Shown one piece after another: positions 21,310 to 31,996 of a stretch of 64,000 nt of DNA (within the stretch, counting starts at the first letter, position 1; the number at the start of each line of letters is the position of its first letter). A program made the translations under genes and the position numbers. Source of the stretch: Ilex aquifolium. Taxonomy: Eukaryota > Streptophyta > Magnoliopsida > Aquifoliales > Aquifoliaceae. The stretch is taken from assembly GCA_951799425.1 (NCBI GenBank), contig OX637393.1:2672501-2736500 (forward strand). Direction: 5' to 3'. Below the pieces are notes generated by a model. The model was not told the DNA's origin. It saw only the letters and a list, made by a program, of their open reading frames with translations, and ran no database searches.

Positions 21310-23752
21310 ATGCCCAAACGTCGTCCAAAGAAGGTCCCCGAGGCAGACGAGGCTGGTCCCTCTCGGCCTCGCAAGTATACCGTAGCTGGTAAACAACAAA
21401 TAAAGAACTTTCGAACCCATTACTCCATTCCCCCCGAGGTTACAGTAGACGAGTTCAAGCCGGGTAAGCATAAGGCTGATGCTGGCACCGAGGCCGAGAT
21501 GCCTTTCTATACGAAGGCCATCATAGAGGGTGGGATTAGGTTTCCTCTTCATCCTATCCTCCTCCGCTTCCTTCACCGTTTTCGACTTTTCCCGGGGCAA
21601 TGTTGCCTCAACACCTTTAGGATCATCATGGGTGTCGTCGCCTTGAACGAGAGTCATAATCTTCACCTCGGTCTAGACGACGTTCTCTTCTGTTACGCCC
21701 TGGTGAGGGTCATGCCTCAACAGATGTACTATCTCAAGGCTCGGGACCCCACTATGTACCTAGTCACCCACCTTCCGGACTCCGACAAGGGGTACAAGGA
21801 TGACCTCCTTATCTTCGGCGATCAATGGGAGAAAGGACCCGGTCCGGAATATGCTGCCGACTTGTGGTGCCCCAAGCAATGGAGGACTACGAGTACGTCG
21901 GCTTTTCTCTCATTTAAGTTTCCACTTTTCATCTGTTGCTTATCAACTAATGATTATTTTTTGTTGATAGGGATCCCTGACTCGGAGACTGCTGCCCTCC
22001 CTCGGAACCAAGTGAACATTGGCGATATCAGCTTCGTTTGGAACTTCTTGGGAACAAGAGGCTTAGGCCGGGCTGCCCACCTTCTTCTTGACTACACTCC
22101 AGGGTACAAGAAGTTTAGTCAAACACCTCACAACTACGATCCCTTGGCGGAAGAGGAGCTCGCAGAGGCAAACTTGGAGAACGACCCCGACAGGGCCCCT
22201 GAAGCCGAGGTAGAGGGTGTTGCCGAGGGTGTAGCTGCTGAGGAAGAAGACGAGGTCGTTGAGATAAGAGGTCCTGCTGCTGCCACTGATACTGAACCCA
22301 GCACGTCGGCGAGGGAGACTTGGCCAAATTTTGAAGTTCTTGAGAGCTTGAACACAGAGGACGCTCTCGAGGTTGCGATGTCTGGTTATCGCTTAGACTT
22401 GAACTTGATTAAGAAACGAGCTGCCCTCAAAGACAGTCGGGGCCGAGGGTCTAGTTCGAATGAACCTCCTCCTCCACCGCCAAGAGGGACTCCACCAGTC
22501 CATCATCCTCCACCACCCAGGGGGACTTCTCGTACCCACCTTCCTCCACCTCCCTCCCCCTCCAGGTCGTCGGGGCGCGGCCGGGGCCGTGAGGGAGACC
22601 CACACCCGGAGGAGGAAAGGAGGGTAAAACAAAAGCATGATGGTGCCGGCCGGGGTAGGGGTACTCCTGCCCCTTCTTCATCATCGTCAGTTCCTGATAC
22701 AACTCCACCTCCCCCTCCGGTGGTGAATCAAGCTGCAGAGTGGCGCCCTCGGGCTCGGGATCGTGAAGGCGGGCCGATCCGAGAGTCTGACTCCATCATC
22801 AACTCTCCCCATGTGGCCTACGCTGTGAGTGAGACCCTCCTCTTTCACGTCGATATGGAGGAGCACCGAGGCAGGCCATTGAATCAACTTCTTCGAAGCA
22901 TCATCCAGAGTTCGTTGGTGGTGAGTGTCTAAGTCATTCTCTTTCTTTTGCTTTCCCGCTTTATCAACCTTGCTGATCCTCAAACCTTCTTGCAGACTGC
23001 CCAGCAAGTCTCTGCCATTGCCGATCGCTTCTACTCTCAGAGGGACGTGCTTCAGGATATGGAGAAGCAGAAAAGCGAGGCTCAGGCGGCCCTTGCTGCG
23101 GCCAAGGAGGAAGTGGTGGCGAGAGACAAGACTCTGTCTTCTCAAGCTGCCCAAATTGCTGCACTTCTGAAGGAGGCCGAGGGGGCCAAGGGCAAGTTTG
23201 ACAAAACCAACGCCGCCCTCGCCGATGCCGAAAAGAAGATAACCGAGTCCACCAAGCAGCTTTCGGCGGCAGAGGCTAAGGTGGCAGAGTCAGAGCAGAC
23301 TTGTTCTGCACTTACCCAAGAGCTAGACAAGGTTCGAGCAGCGCTGGAAGCCACCAACAAGACTCGGCAGGAGATCGTCGATCAATGCGCCGACGACATT
23401 TTGGTAGCTTTTGAAGAACAGAAGAAAGAGTTCTTCAAGCTTGGATGGGACGCGCCCCTGACGGCGGCGGGGGTGCCCGCAGACTCCCCACTCTTCCAGG
23501 AGCACGTCTACGTCCCCTCCTCTGAGATAGTAGCTGCCTCGACGGAAGCAGCAGCCGATGGTGCAGAAGGTGCTCAAGTGCCAAGTGCCAAGTGCCGCGC
23601 AGACGGCTGCCAATCCCCCTGCCCTAGCTTCTGCCTCGGTGCCCCCTGCTGACGCCCCTGCTACGGATGCCCTCTCGCCCAGCATCGACAAGCTCTTTGG
23701 AGATATAGGGGGCAACATCGGCGGAGAAGTTGCCGGAGCCCCAGCTCAGTAG
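21310..23752 (+). pseudogene. antisense gene of the Tat element (putative gypsy-type 'Transposase_28'-like protein)
   Basis: Three exons on the strand opposite to gag-pol: 21310-21892, 21971-22920 and 22996-23752. Introns are 78 and 75 nt with GT-AG borders, and exon lengths keep the frame. The start MPKRRPKKVPEAD was chosen for its basic, NLS-like opening. Residues of about 55-220 resemble the plant 'putative gypsy type transposon' family (PF04195), including FPLHPILLRFLHRFRLFPGQ and the NTFRIIMGVVALNE segment. Next come an acidic stretch, a proline-rich and RGRGRE segment, and in exon 3 a long Ala/Glu/Lys coiled coil (SEAQAALAAAKEEVVARDKT…). Such opposite-strand ORFs downstream of pol are known in Tat elements such as maize Grande; their role is unknown. 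A third AAGTGCC repeat at 23576-23596 throws the frame so that it stops at 23652. The intended C-terminus, ending near 23752, is open in the next frame. Confidence 0.8.
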
Positions 23753-24264
23753 TTTGAGCCTTTACTTTCTGCCTTGTAATTTTTCACTTTAAACTTTTGT
23801 AGCTTGGGGACGCAAAGCCCCTCTTCGTAATGAAAAATCAACTTCGTTTTTACAATCCAATCTTCTTCTTCTTTGTTACTCTTTAATGGACCTCGGGGCT
23901 ACTGGCCAAATGCCATGCCCATACAGCAGACGTCGGGGGATCCTTCCCATCGGGGTTCGATGTCTCGTTCGTCTGGCATCCACTTAATAACTCGTATTTT
24001 TCACTTTGGTTAGCTTCATCTTCCTATCTTGTTGACCCGAGAAGACGGAGTCGGGTCCCTTCGCTACTTGTTTCCGAGGGGTCGTATCTTTAAGAGTCAT
24101 GCTCTCGTTCCTCCATTCGGAGGCAGGAATCTGAGTCTTCACCCTCGGGGGCATGCCCTCTGTGAGAGGCATGTCCCCGTCTGCCTGTTTGGAGGCAGGA
24201 GTCTACGACTCCGCCTCCGGGGTCGTACCATTCTTAAGAATACATTTAACATGAGATCTGAATA
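23753..24264. other. spacer between antisense gene and pol, with imperfect repeats
   Basis: Holds the convergent 3' ends of the two transcription units. An AATGAAAA-type signal lies near 23829. Imperfect tandem units carry GGAGGCAGGA(A/G)TCT (near 24119 and 24191) with CTCGGGGGCATG / CTCCGGGGTCGTA in between. Confidence 0.5.
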
Positions 24265-27200
24265 TCAAAAGTAATACTTTTTTAAATTCATTACATTACA
24301 TGGTCTTTTTACAACATTTCCTTCCATATCCTCCAGTTCATACGAGTCGGAGCTTCCTACTGATGTGACCTTGTATGGACCCTCCCAATTGGGCCCCAGC
24401 TTGCCATCCGCCGGGTCCCGGGTGTTTGCCACCACCCTTCTGAGCACAAGGTCACCCACTCTGAATTCCCGAGACTTGACCTTTCTATTATAGAGCCTGG
24501 ACACCCCTTCTTGGTATTTGGCTAGCTTCAAGGCTGCCACTTCTTTCTTCTCTTCCACGAGGTCTGCGTCCAAGCCGAGTTGGCGGTCGTTGTCTCCTGT
24601 GTCGAAGACCAGTGTCCTTATAGTGGGAAGACCCACTTCAAGAGGGATGACTGCTTCAACCCCGTATGCGAGGGCATATGGCGTCTCCCCTGTTGACCTG
24701 CGCGGGGTGGTTCTGTATGCCCATAGGACGTTGAGGAGCTCCCCACCCATTTCCCTTTGGCTCTTTCCAGCCTTTTCTTGATACTATTGATGATGACTTT
24801 GTTTGAGGACTCAGCTTGCCCGTTCCCCTGAGGGTACGCGGGGGCGGAATAATAGTTTCGGATCTTGAGGTGTTCACAAAAGGACTTGAAAGGTCCGCTG
24901 TTGAATTGTGTTCCGTTGTCTGATACGAGGGCTCGGGGGATTCCAAATCTCGTGACTATGTTTTTCCACACAAACTTCTTGGTGTCTACATCTCTGATGT
25001 GAACCAGAGGCTCAGCCTCGACCCATTTTGTGAAGTAGTCAGTTCCCACTATCAGGAACCTTTTGTTGCCAGGGGCCTTAGGGAGGGCCCCAACCAAGTC
25101 GAGTCCCCACTGGGCGAACGGCCAAGGACAAGTTAATGGGTGCAAGTCCCCGGCTGGTTGTCGAATAGCTGGGACAAACCTTTGACATTGGTCACATCTT
25201 CGGACGTATGCCTGTGCATCCCTCTGCATTCGCGGCCACCAGTACCCCTGCGACATGATGCGGTGGGCCATGGATCGTCCCCCTGAGTGCCCCCCACATA
25301 TGCCTTCATGCACCTCGTACAAGAGCGGTTCAACTTCGTCTTCGCGGACGCAGAGTAGATACGGTCCGAAAAACGACTTTCGATATAGCTTTTGATCCGG
25401 AAAAGCCCAGAACCTTGGGGCTCTTATCTTTATCCTCCTAGCCTCCTTCGGACACTTAGGGAGTACCTCAGAGAAGAGGAACCCGAGTAGTGGATCCATC
25501 CAGCTAGGAGGCTTCTCCTTCTGTTCAATGACGGTCACACAAGGAACTACATCAATGGTGGGGCCAGGAAGGTACTCCATGGTGATCCTCCGCGTTGTGG
25601 TGGAGTCCAACGCTGAGGCCAGGCACGCCAAGGCGTCGGCATGGGCGTTCTCGCCTCGGGGTACCTGTTTGATTTCTCTCCTCTCGAATTTGTGGAACAA
25701 GGTCACGGCTTCATGATAATAGGCTTTCATCCTGGGGTCCCTTGCCTCGAATTCCCCGTTGACCTGATTAACCACTAGCATGGAGTCACAATGGACTGTC
25801 AACCCCGTTGCTCCTACTGCGTCGGCGAGTTTGAGCCCAGAAATGAGAGCCTCATACTCTGCTTCGTTGTTGGATGCCTTGAACCCTAGCAGGACACCTT
25901 GCTCCGTGACCACTCCTTCCGGGGAGACAAGCAACGTTCCGATACCGGAACCCCTGTTGTTGGAGGATCCGTCCACGAAAAGATTCCAGGGGAGTTCCTG
26001 GGATGGAGACGTAGGTTGCGTGACAGCGCCGGGGGGTTCTTCTTGAGGGGGAGGAGGTCTCTCCTTGGAAAATTCCGCTATGAAATCCGCCAATACCTGC
26101 CCCTTTATGGCAGTACGGGGTTCATAGCGGATATCGTGTTCCCCCATCTCCACTGCCCACTTGGCGAGCCTCCCTGAGAGGTCGGCTTTTCTCAAAATAG
26201 CCTTCAGGGGTTGGTCCGTGCGGACCGTGATTGGATGTGCTTGGAAATAATGCCTTAGCTTCCTCGCAGCTGTGATTAATGCTAAAGCCAACTTCTCCAA
26301 TGGTAAGTACCTCGTCTCCGCGTCCAATAAGGCCTTGCTTACATAGTATACTGGTTTTTGTTCGCGTTCATGCTCATGCACTAGCACTCCACTAACTGCG
26401 AATTCTGATACCGCCAGGTAGAGGAATAGTGTTTCTCCCGGTGCCGGGACGGACAGGGTTGGGAGAATTCTAAGGTACTCCTTGATCCCTTCAAGCGCTT
26501 CCCCGCACTTATTGTTCCAAGTCCCCTTCCTAGACTTCTTGATAGCATCGAAGAAGGGTCTACATTTGTCCGACGATCGGGACATAAAGCGGTTTAGCGT
26601 TGCTAGCATTCCAGTGAGTCTTTGGACTTCCTGAACCGTCCGGGGGCTTCGAACGTCTAGGATTGCTTGTATCTGCTCTGGGTTGGCCTCGACGCCTCGG
26701 CGGCTCACTAGATATCCCAGGAATTTCCCGGATCCAACTCCAAAGACGTATTTCGCCGCATTCAATTTCAAACCATACTCCCGAAGGGTGGAGAAGGTAT
26801 CATCTAAGTCCCTGATATGGTCATCCTTCTTTCGACTCTTCACTAGCATGTCGTCGACGTAAACCTCTATCGTGTCCCCTATCTGCCTCTTGAACATTCG
26901 GTTCATAAGTCTCTGATATGTGGCCCCAGCATTCTTTAGGCCGAAAGACATGACCTTGTAACAATAAACTCCCTTGGGAGTAATGAACGCGGTCTTCTCT
27001 TGATCCGACAGATGGAGGGGGATTTGATGGTATCCGGCCCTGGCATCCAGGAAAGCCATGCGCTGGTGCCCTGCCGTGGCGTCCACCAGCTGATCCACCT
27101 TTGGGAGGGGGAAGTCATCCTTTGGGCAAGCTTTGTTTAGATCTGTAAAATCCACGCGTACGCGCAACTTTCCACCTTTTTTCTTTGCACAAACAGTATT

Positions 27201-27587
27201 GGATAGCCACTTCGGAAATTGGACTTCCCGAATGGCATCGGCTTCCAGGAGTCTTTTTACCTCTTCATTTACGACTTTGGCATGATGCGGGGCCGCACGT
27301 CGGGGCTTTTGCTTGACAGGTTTATGGGCGGGGTCGACATGAAGTCTGTGAGTGATAACATTGGGGCTTATCCCCTTCATTTCCATGGACTCCCATGCAA
27401 ATACGTCGGCATTTTTTCTCAAAAAGTCAGTCATGTCCCTTTGTTCACCCATGGACAAGGTGGAACCAATGAGGAAGTACCTTTCCTCGTCCCCTTCCAC
27501 CAAAGGTACCCTCAGGAGATCCTCCATGGACCTGTCAGCCGGGTCGACTCGTGGCTCATCAACCCCAAGCCACCCGGACTGTAATTG
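24265..27587 (-). pseudogene. pol of the Tat element: RT, RNase H, archaeal-type RNase H, integrase
   Basis: Read from 27587 downwards in frame with gag-pro, just after a UAG. Counting from the first ATG (27527): reverse transcriptase with EVYVDDMLVKS (YVDD, residues 223-226). Next a gypsy RNase H at about 365-485, in which the first catalytic Asp is replaced (LYLAVSE). Then a second, archaeal-type RNase H at about 514-640 with LFVDGSSNN, NNEAEYEAL, VHCDSMLVV and NAHADALA, all acidic sites present. Integrase follows, with an H740/H747/C778/C781 zinc site and a DD35E core at D810, D870 and E906. A one-base loss in the C run near 24741-24744 shifts the frame: the product would end at 24618, while the integrase C-terminal region (VLWAYRTTPR, LGPNWEGPYKV) continues in another frame down to 24265. 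It would act in the cytoplasmic particle and nucleus if intact. Confidence 0.95.
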
Positions 27588-27593
27588 CTATTT
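27576..27593 (-). promoter_or_regulatory. leaky UAG stop between gag-pro and pol (readthrough context)
   Basis: On the minus strand the gag-pro frame ends LLNK, then UAG CAA UUA CAG, and continues open in the same frame through 20 codons to pol's first Met. The UAG-CAR-YYA context is the classic plant readthrough signal known from the tobamovirus replicase gene, and the 12 bases UAGCAAUUACAG are identical to that site. Readthrough would yield Gag-Pro-Pol at a low ratio to Gag-Pro. Inference from context and frame; not shown experimentally. Confidence 0.7.
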
Positions 27594-29858
27594 ATTTAGC
27601 AATTCCTCTGGGGGCCGTTCCTTCTCCTTGGAGGCGACTCCTGCCTTCACAGCTGAGTAGAAACATGTCTTGGTGGATGCCTGATCCCCGCGAATCTCTT
27701 TTACCCCCTCCGGAGTAAGAAACTTCAACTTCTTGTGGTAGGTGGAATGCACCGCCCCTAGTGCATGCAGCCAGGCTCGCCCCATGATTATGTTGTAAGG
27801 CGAATCAGAGTCTATCACCACGAATTCTGTGTGAGTCGTGACCGGACCTGTGATGACTGGTAGTGTGATCTTTCCCAAGGGCAGAGCATATGAGCCATTA
27901 AACCCGACGAGGGGTGTGTCCACCTTGACGAGATCCTGGGGGCCAAGCCCCATACGCTTCAGGACCTCGTAGTACATCACCTCGGAGGAACTCCCGGAAT
28001 CTACCAAGACCCTCCTAACATCAAAGTCACTAATTTTCAAGGTGAGGATCAGGGCATCTTCGTGAGGGAGGACAACGCCCGTCAGGTCGGCGTCAGAGAA
28101 TGTAATATCCTCGTTACTTGTCTGGACTCTCTTGCCAAGCCGATCCCCTTTCTCCTCATCCACCCTTCTCGTGAAAGTTACTCTTTTCAAATCCGACCTC
28201 AGGGTATTGGATGTCGGGCGATCCGTGGGGCAGACGTGGATTACGTCAATGACGTTGCCTTGGACATTAGCCTGTCCACCGGCGACATGGGTTTCCCTTG
28301 GAGCCGTTCCTTCAATATATTCCTTTAGGTGCCCCTCCTGCACCAACCTTTCCAGGAAAGACTTGTAGACCCTGCAATCCTCCGTGAGATGTCCCACATC
28401 TTGGTGGTATGAACACCTTACATTCTGGTTTCTGGTGGATGGATCACCTAGCATTTCAGGTGGCCATTTAAAGAAGGGCTCCCTCTTGATCCTGTTGAGT
28501 AGCCTGTAGATAGGCTCCTTGAACACGGTATGAGTCCCTTTGAAGGAGCTGCCGGGCGAGGGCATCAACCCCTTCCGAGGGAGGTCTCCTCTCTCAATTT
28601 CCTTCTTTCTTGGTGCCAAGAGTTTTCCCTTGCCTGCCAGCATCTCGTCTTCTACTCTGGAGTATTTGTTGATTCGGGCCATCAGCTCTCCCATGCCCGT
28701 AGGCGTCTTCTTTGTCAAGGATCTATAGAGGTCGGTGTCTCGTGATAGGCCAAGTCTGAAGGAGGCAGCTGCCATGACCTCAGAGCAACCCTCCACTTCA
28801 TTTACTTCCTCCCAGTAGCGGGTGGCGTACTGGCGGAGTGTCTCTCCTTCCCTTCGTCTTAGGGTCAACAATGATCCGACATCTTTTGGGCGCTTACTCC
28901 CTGTAATGAATCGAGCCAAGAATTGCTTGGTTAATTCCTTCCAAGATCCTATACTGCTGGGTGGAAGGGTTTCAAACCATTTCATGGCGGAGTCGCCTAG
29001 ACTTATTGAAAACACGCGACACAGTAAACGGTGGTCCGAGTGATAGAGAGACATCATTTGCTTATATTGCCTTAGATGAACCTCATGGTCCGATCGCCCG
29101 TCATAAACTTTGAACCTTGGCACAACGAATTTCTTCGATACTTCCATCTCTGCGATACCCTTAGTGAAGGGTGACCGAATGACCTCGTCATCCGTATCGT
29201 CTTCTAACGCGGCTTTGCCCTTCCTGGCGGAGTTCAACTACATTCGGAGGTCTCCTTGATGTCGGGGTCTGGCCTCTTGCTCATCACGGAGCCTATCGGC
29301 ATATCCGGGCCTGTTGTTCTTCACGGAGAGGGTAGACCCCTCCTCGGACTCACTCACGCCCCCTCGCCCAGAGAGTCTCCGACGGAGGTCGTCCCACGCC
29401 AATGACCTTGTCTTCTTGGCTGGGACCTCCGGAAGCTCCTCTCTGGCCCTCGGGCGCTTCGGAGCCCTGGATTTGTTCGATCCGCCACTGAGGCGGTTTC
29501 TCAGATCTTGGGCCCCCATTTCCTTGACGGGGGGCTCGTGTGGCCGCCGCTGGTTCCGAGATCCTCCGCTGGGGAGTGTGACCTCATTGAGTCGGTTTAG
29601 GACATTGACATTGTCCTCTTCCAACTGTCTCAGGCGATCCCCGAACTGGTCCTCAATCACCTCGGCGAGTTGCCGCGCCAACGGGGCAGATTTCTCAGTT
29701 CCAATACCCATGTTGGTTCGATGGGTTCGTTCTTTTGAGTGAACAGAACATTCTCTATTCATGTTTTTCACGCAATCCTTTGTTCTTGACATGGAGGAGG
29801 CTGTGAACTCAACGATCTTTTGTTGGGTGCTCTTTCCTTTTTGACGAGTATTCACCAT
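27588..29858 (-). pseudogene. gag-pro of the Tat element, with one internal stop
   Basis: Starts MVNTRQKGKSTQQK at 29858, just downstream of the primer-binding site. The first 206 codons are charged and coiled-coil-like (RQLAEVIEDQFGDRLRQLEED) and end at an in-frame TAG at 29238-29240. The same frame then stays open for 549 codons to 27588. That part holds the retrotransposon gag domain (FKVYDGRSDHEVHLRQYKQM…AMKWFETLPPSSIGSWKEL) and a variant zinc knuckle, CSYHQDVGHLTEDC. It also holds an aspartic protease with VDSGSSSEV and the later YNIIMGRAWL. The first TAG has no readthrough context and could be a CAG-to-TAG change at a CHG methylation site, so I treat it as a lesion. The terminal TAG is a different matter (see the leaky-stop entry). 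Confidence 0.9.
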
Positions 29859-29888
29859 GATCACTGCTCTTCGGGAAGTATGATCTTT

Positions 29889-29904
29889 CCCACAGACGGC
29901 GCCA
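29889..29904 (-). other. primer-binding site of the Tat element
   Basis: TGGCGCCGTCTGTGGG on the minus strand, three bases inside the 5' LTR. It starts TGG, complementary to a tRNA CCA end, as in other Tat elements. The exact tRNA cannot be assigned by eye. Confidence 0.8.
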
Positions 29905-29907
29905 GAT

Positions 29908-31009
29908 TGTGCGTACAGATTTTTGCACAATAGATGTATGAGTAAGAACAGGGCACAAATGAACTCGTCTTTACCTTGGGTTTCAGCAACCTCGCGGCAA
30001 GGAAACGGATATGGAGTAACCAGAGAAGAGGCTGGTTTGTTAGAACGATTCAACAATGGGGTGTCTGGACCAAGTCCGGCGGATAATGGTGTATTCCTGT
30101 GTACCCTGGGATCAAAAGAGGGGTTAGAAGGGCGCCAGAGTGTCTCCGGCGTATCCCCTCCGACGAGCAAGTCAGTAGTAATTTGAGAGAAAGAATATCC
30201 AGAGCACACTGTTTTGATTGTTTTTTTTGCGTACCTTTGTTTTGCCTCATAGAGGACTATTTATACCTCAGTTGGTAGCAATCATTATAGGCTAGAGAGC
30301 AATAGACTGTCAGTCATGGGGAAACGTTCTTCCCCCTTTTGCAGAGATGATTGCAGGTCCTTAAATGCTCGGCGCCCCGAACAATCAATGATCCTCTTCT
30401 CGGGCGCCCGAGCAATAAATGCTCTCATTTCTATGTAAATACATTAAATACCTGCTCTCTGAGGCACTTAATGCGCCCCTTTCCGGGCTCTATCAGTCAT
30501 CATGGATGTCCCGTCAACTGGGAATTCATTAAATGATCCCTTGCACAGCCGCATAGTGGCTGGGTCCCTCTTGTAAAGTTGTGTACAACTCTGTTCACAA
30601 TGCCACGTGTTCAGACCCTATTAGTCGCCAGCTCTGTTCACCCTGCCTTTCTGACTTGATGGAAAAGATAGGTTAGTGACTCATTTCTTGACTCAGTTTG
30701 ATAGGTTGAAAGCGTCGGGGCATGTCTTGTGCCGAGATGACGTATAGTCGGGATCTTGTGTTCCGAGAAGATTTGCAGCCGAGGCCACGTGGGAGCAGGG
30801 GGATGAGCACTGAAGTCCCTTGGAGGTGAGAACACGTGTTGCTATTTGGGAAGGCGGAGTACCTATTATGCCGAGGACACGTGTTGTCCCCCTAACCACC
30901 GGTAACACTGTTGTGCCGAGGGGGCGTGTCGTCTCCCTAATCCTCGGTGGTACATTTGTGCCGAGGACACGTGTCGCCTTTTGGGAGACTCTCACAACAT
31001 GTCCCATCA
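29908..31009 (-). repeat. 5' LTR of the Tat element
   Basis: 1,102 bp, paired with 19661-20762. About 15 base differences, 14 of them transitions. It contains the likely retrotransposon promoter. Confidence 0.95.
30254..30265 (-). promoter_or_regulatory. LTR TATA box
   Basis: On the minus strand the LTR reads GAGGTATAAATAGTCC, a good TATA box lying about 350 bp before the LTR inner end, as expected for the U3/R boundary of the retrotransposon promoter. Confidence 0.55.
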
Positions 31010-31014
31010 CTTAC

Positions 31015-31996
31015 AATCATGCTTCAGGATCGCGGTATCAACTATTAACTCGGAAAGTTTGGTCACGGCGTCGTGGTGCAATATTAGACGATACAATCTA
31101 TAAAAAAATGTTAAACATGACAAAAAATTCAAATCATATCGTGGCGTTGTGGCACCATATCAGACGATTCGCCGGATTCAGTAATGATAACTCAACGACT
31201 CAAGATTAACTCAAATACAACTCAACCAACTTAGCTAAGTAGTGCGAAACTCGAGATTTATACGCTTCTTGTAACGGTATCATCTTTGTGTACACTTTCT
31301 TTCAACTCCAGATTATGTACTTTTGCTATGGCAAATTCATTATCCAATTCAGTCTATGTTAAACAAGAATGCTAAGAGGGATTGATCAAATATAAACCTA
31401 AACTTTGACATTTTTCGCATAAAATGACTACCATCAAATTCAAAGCTACAAGCTCAGGGTTGTAGGTATTTGCTTAGCAATTGTATCAGGCAATGGCACT
31501 TAATTCAGTGCTATTAACACATCAATAAGTGTTGAAAAAACAAGATTTACAAGCAAATTGATGAAATTCCAGAGGTACCCAACTTCAATTATATTCCTCA
31601 CTATATATAAAATCTCTCAAAGAAGATCAATCCATTTAGTGTGCAATCTTATCTGTCTATAAAGGTCCACCATACAACTGAAAATCTGAATATTAAGGCA
31701 CATGTTCAAAATATAGGTGAATGAAAGGGTAAACCTCGCCTGCGTTCCTTTGATGATGCTTCGATAATCTGAAGCCAGCTTGCCCACCATGACTTTGTGC
31801 TATGTACACAATTTTCAGGGCCAATGGGAAAAAAAAGGGCCACCTTTTCGATTCAAATACTTGCCAGTTTGCTTGGCATCTTTGACAGTGTATGTCTTTC
31901 GCTCCAGTTGAATAAATGATAAATAGATTGATTGTATGTATCTTGTTCAAGAAATAGTGTGACTTACAAAGCAGGCACTTGTGGTGTTTGGTTCTT
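31015..31996. other. intergenic / 3' flank of the membrane-protein gene
   Basis: No gene seen. The part from about 31690 is probably 3' UTR of the minus-strand gene ending at 31997. Confidence 0.35.

Larger units (their letters stand above)
19661..31009 (-). mobile_element. Ty3/gypsy LTR retrotransposon, Tat lineage, 11.3 kb
   Basis: Complete element lying on the minus strand. Two 1,102-bp LTRs (TG…CA) are flanked by the 5-bp target duplication CTTAC (19656-19660 and 31010-31014). Element order from right to left: 5' LTR, primer-binding site, gag, protease, UAG, reverse transcriptase, gypsy RNase H, a second archaeal-type RNase H, integrase, spacer, antisense gene, polypurine tract, 3' LTR. 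The second RNase H and the opposite-strand gene downstream of pol mark the Tat lineage (Grande/Ogre/Retand relatives). The LTRs differ at about 15 positions, which indicates a recent insertion. The copy is disabled by an internal stop in gag and a frameshift in integrase. It is GC-richer than its surroundings. Confidence 0.95.

Noticed and set aside
24518..26177. Plus-strand ORFs opposite pol
   Set aside because: Shadows of the GC-rich pol coding strand; no domains and no promoter seen.
29859..30209. Upstream extension of the gag frame into the 5' LTR
   Set aside because: The open frame crosses the primer-binding site and LTR; the gag start MVNTRQ at 29858 lies just after them and is the natural start.
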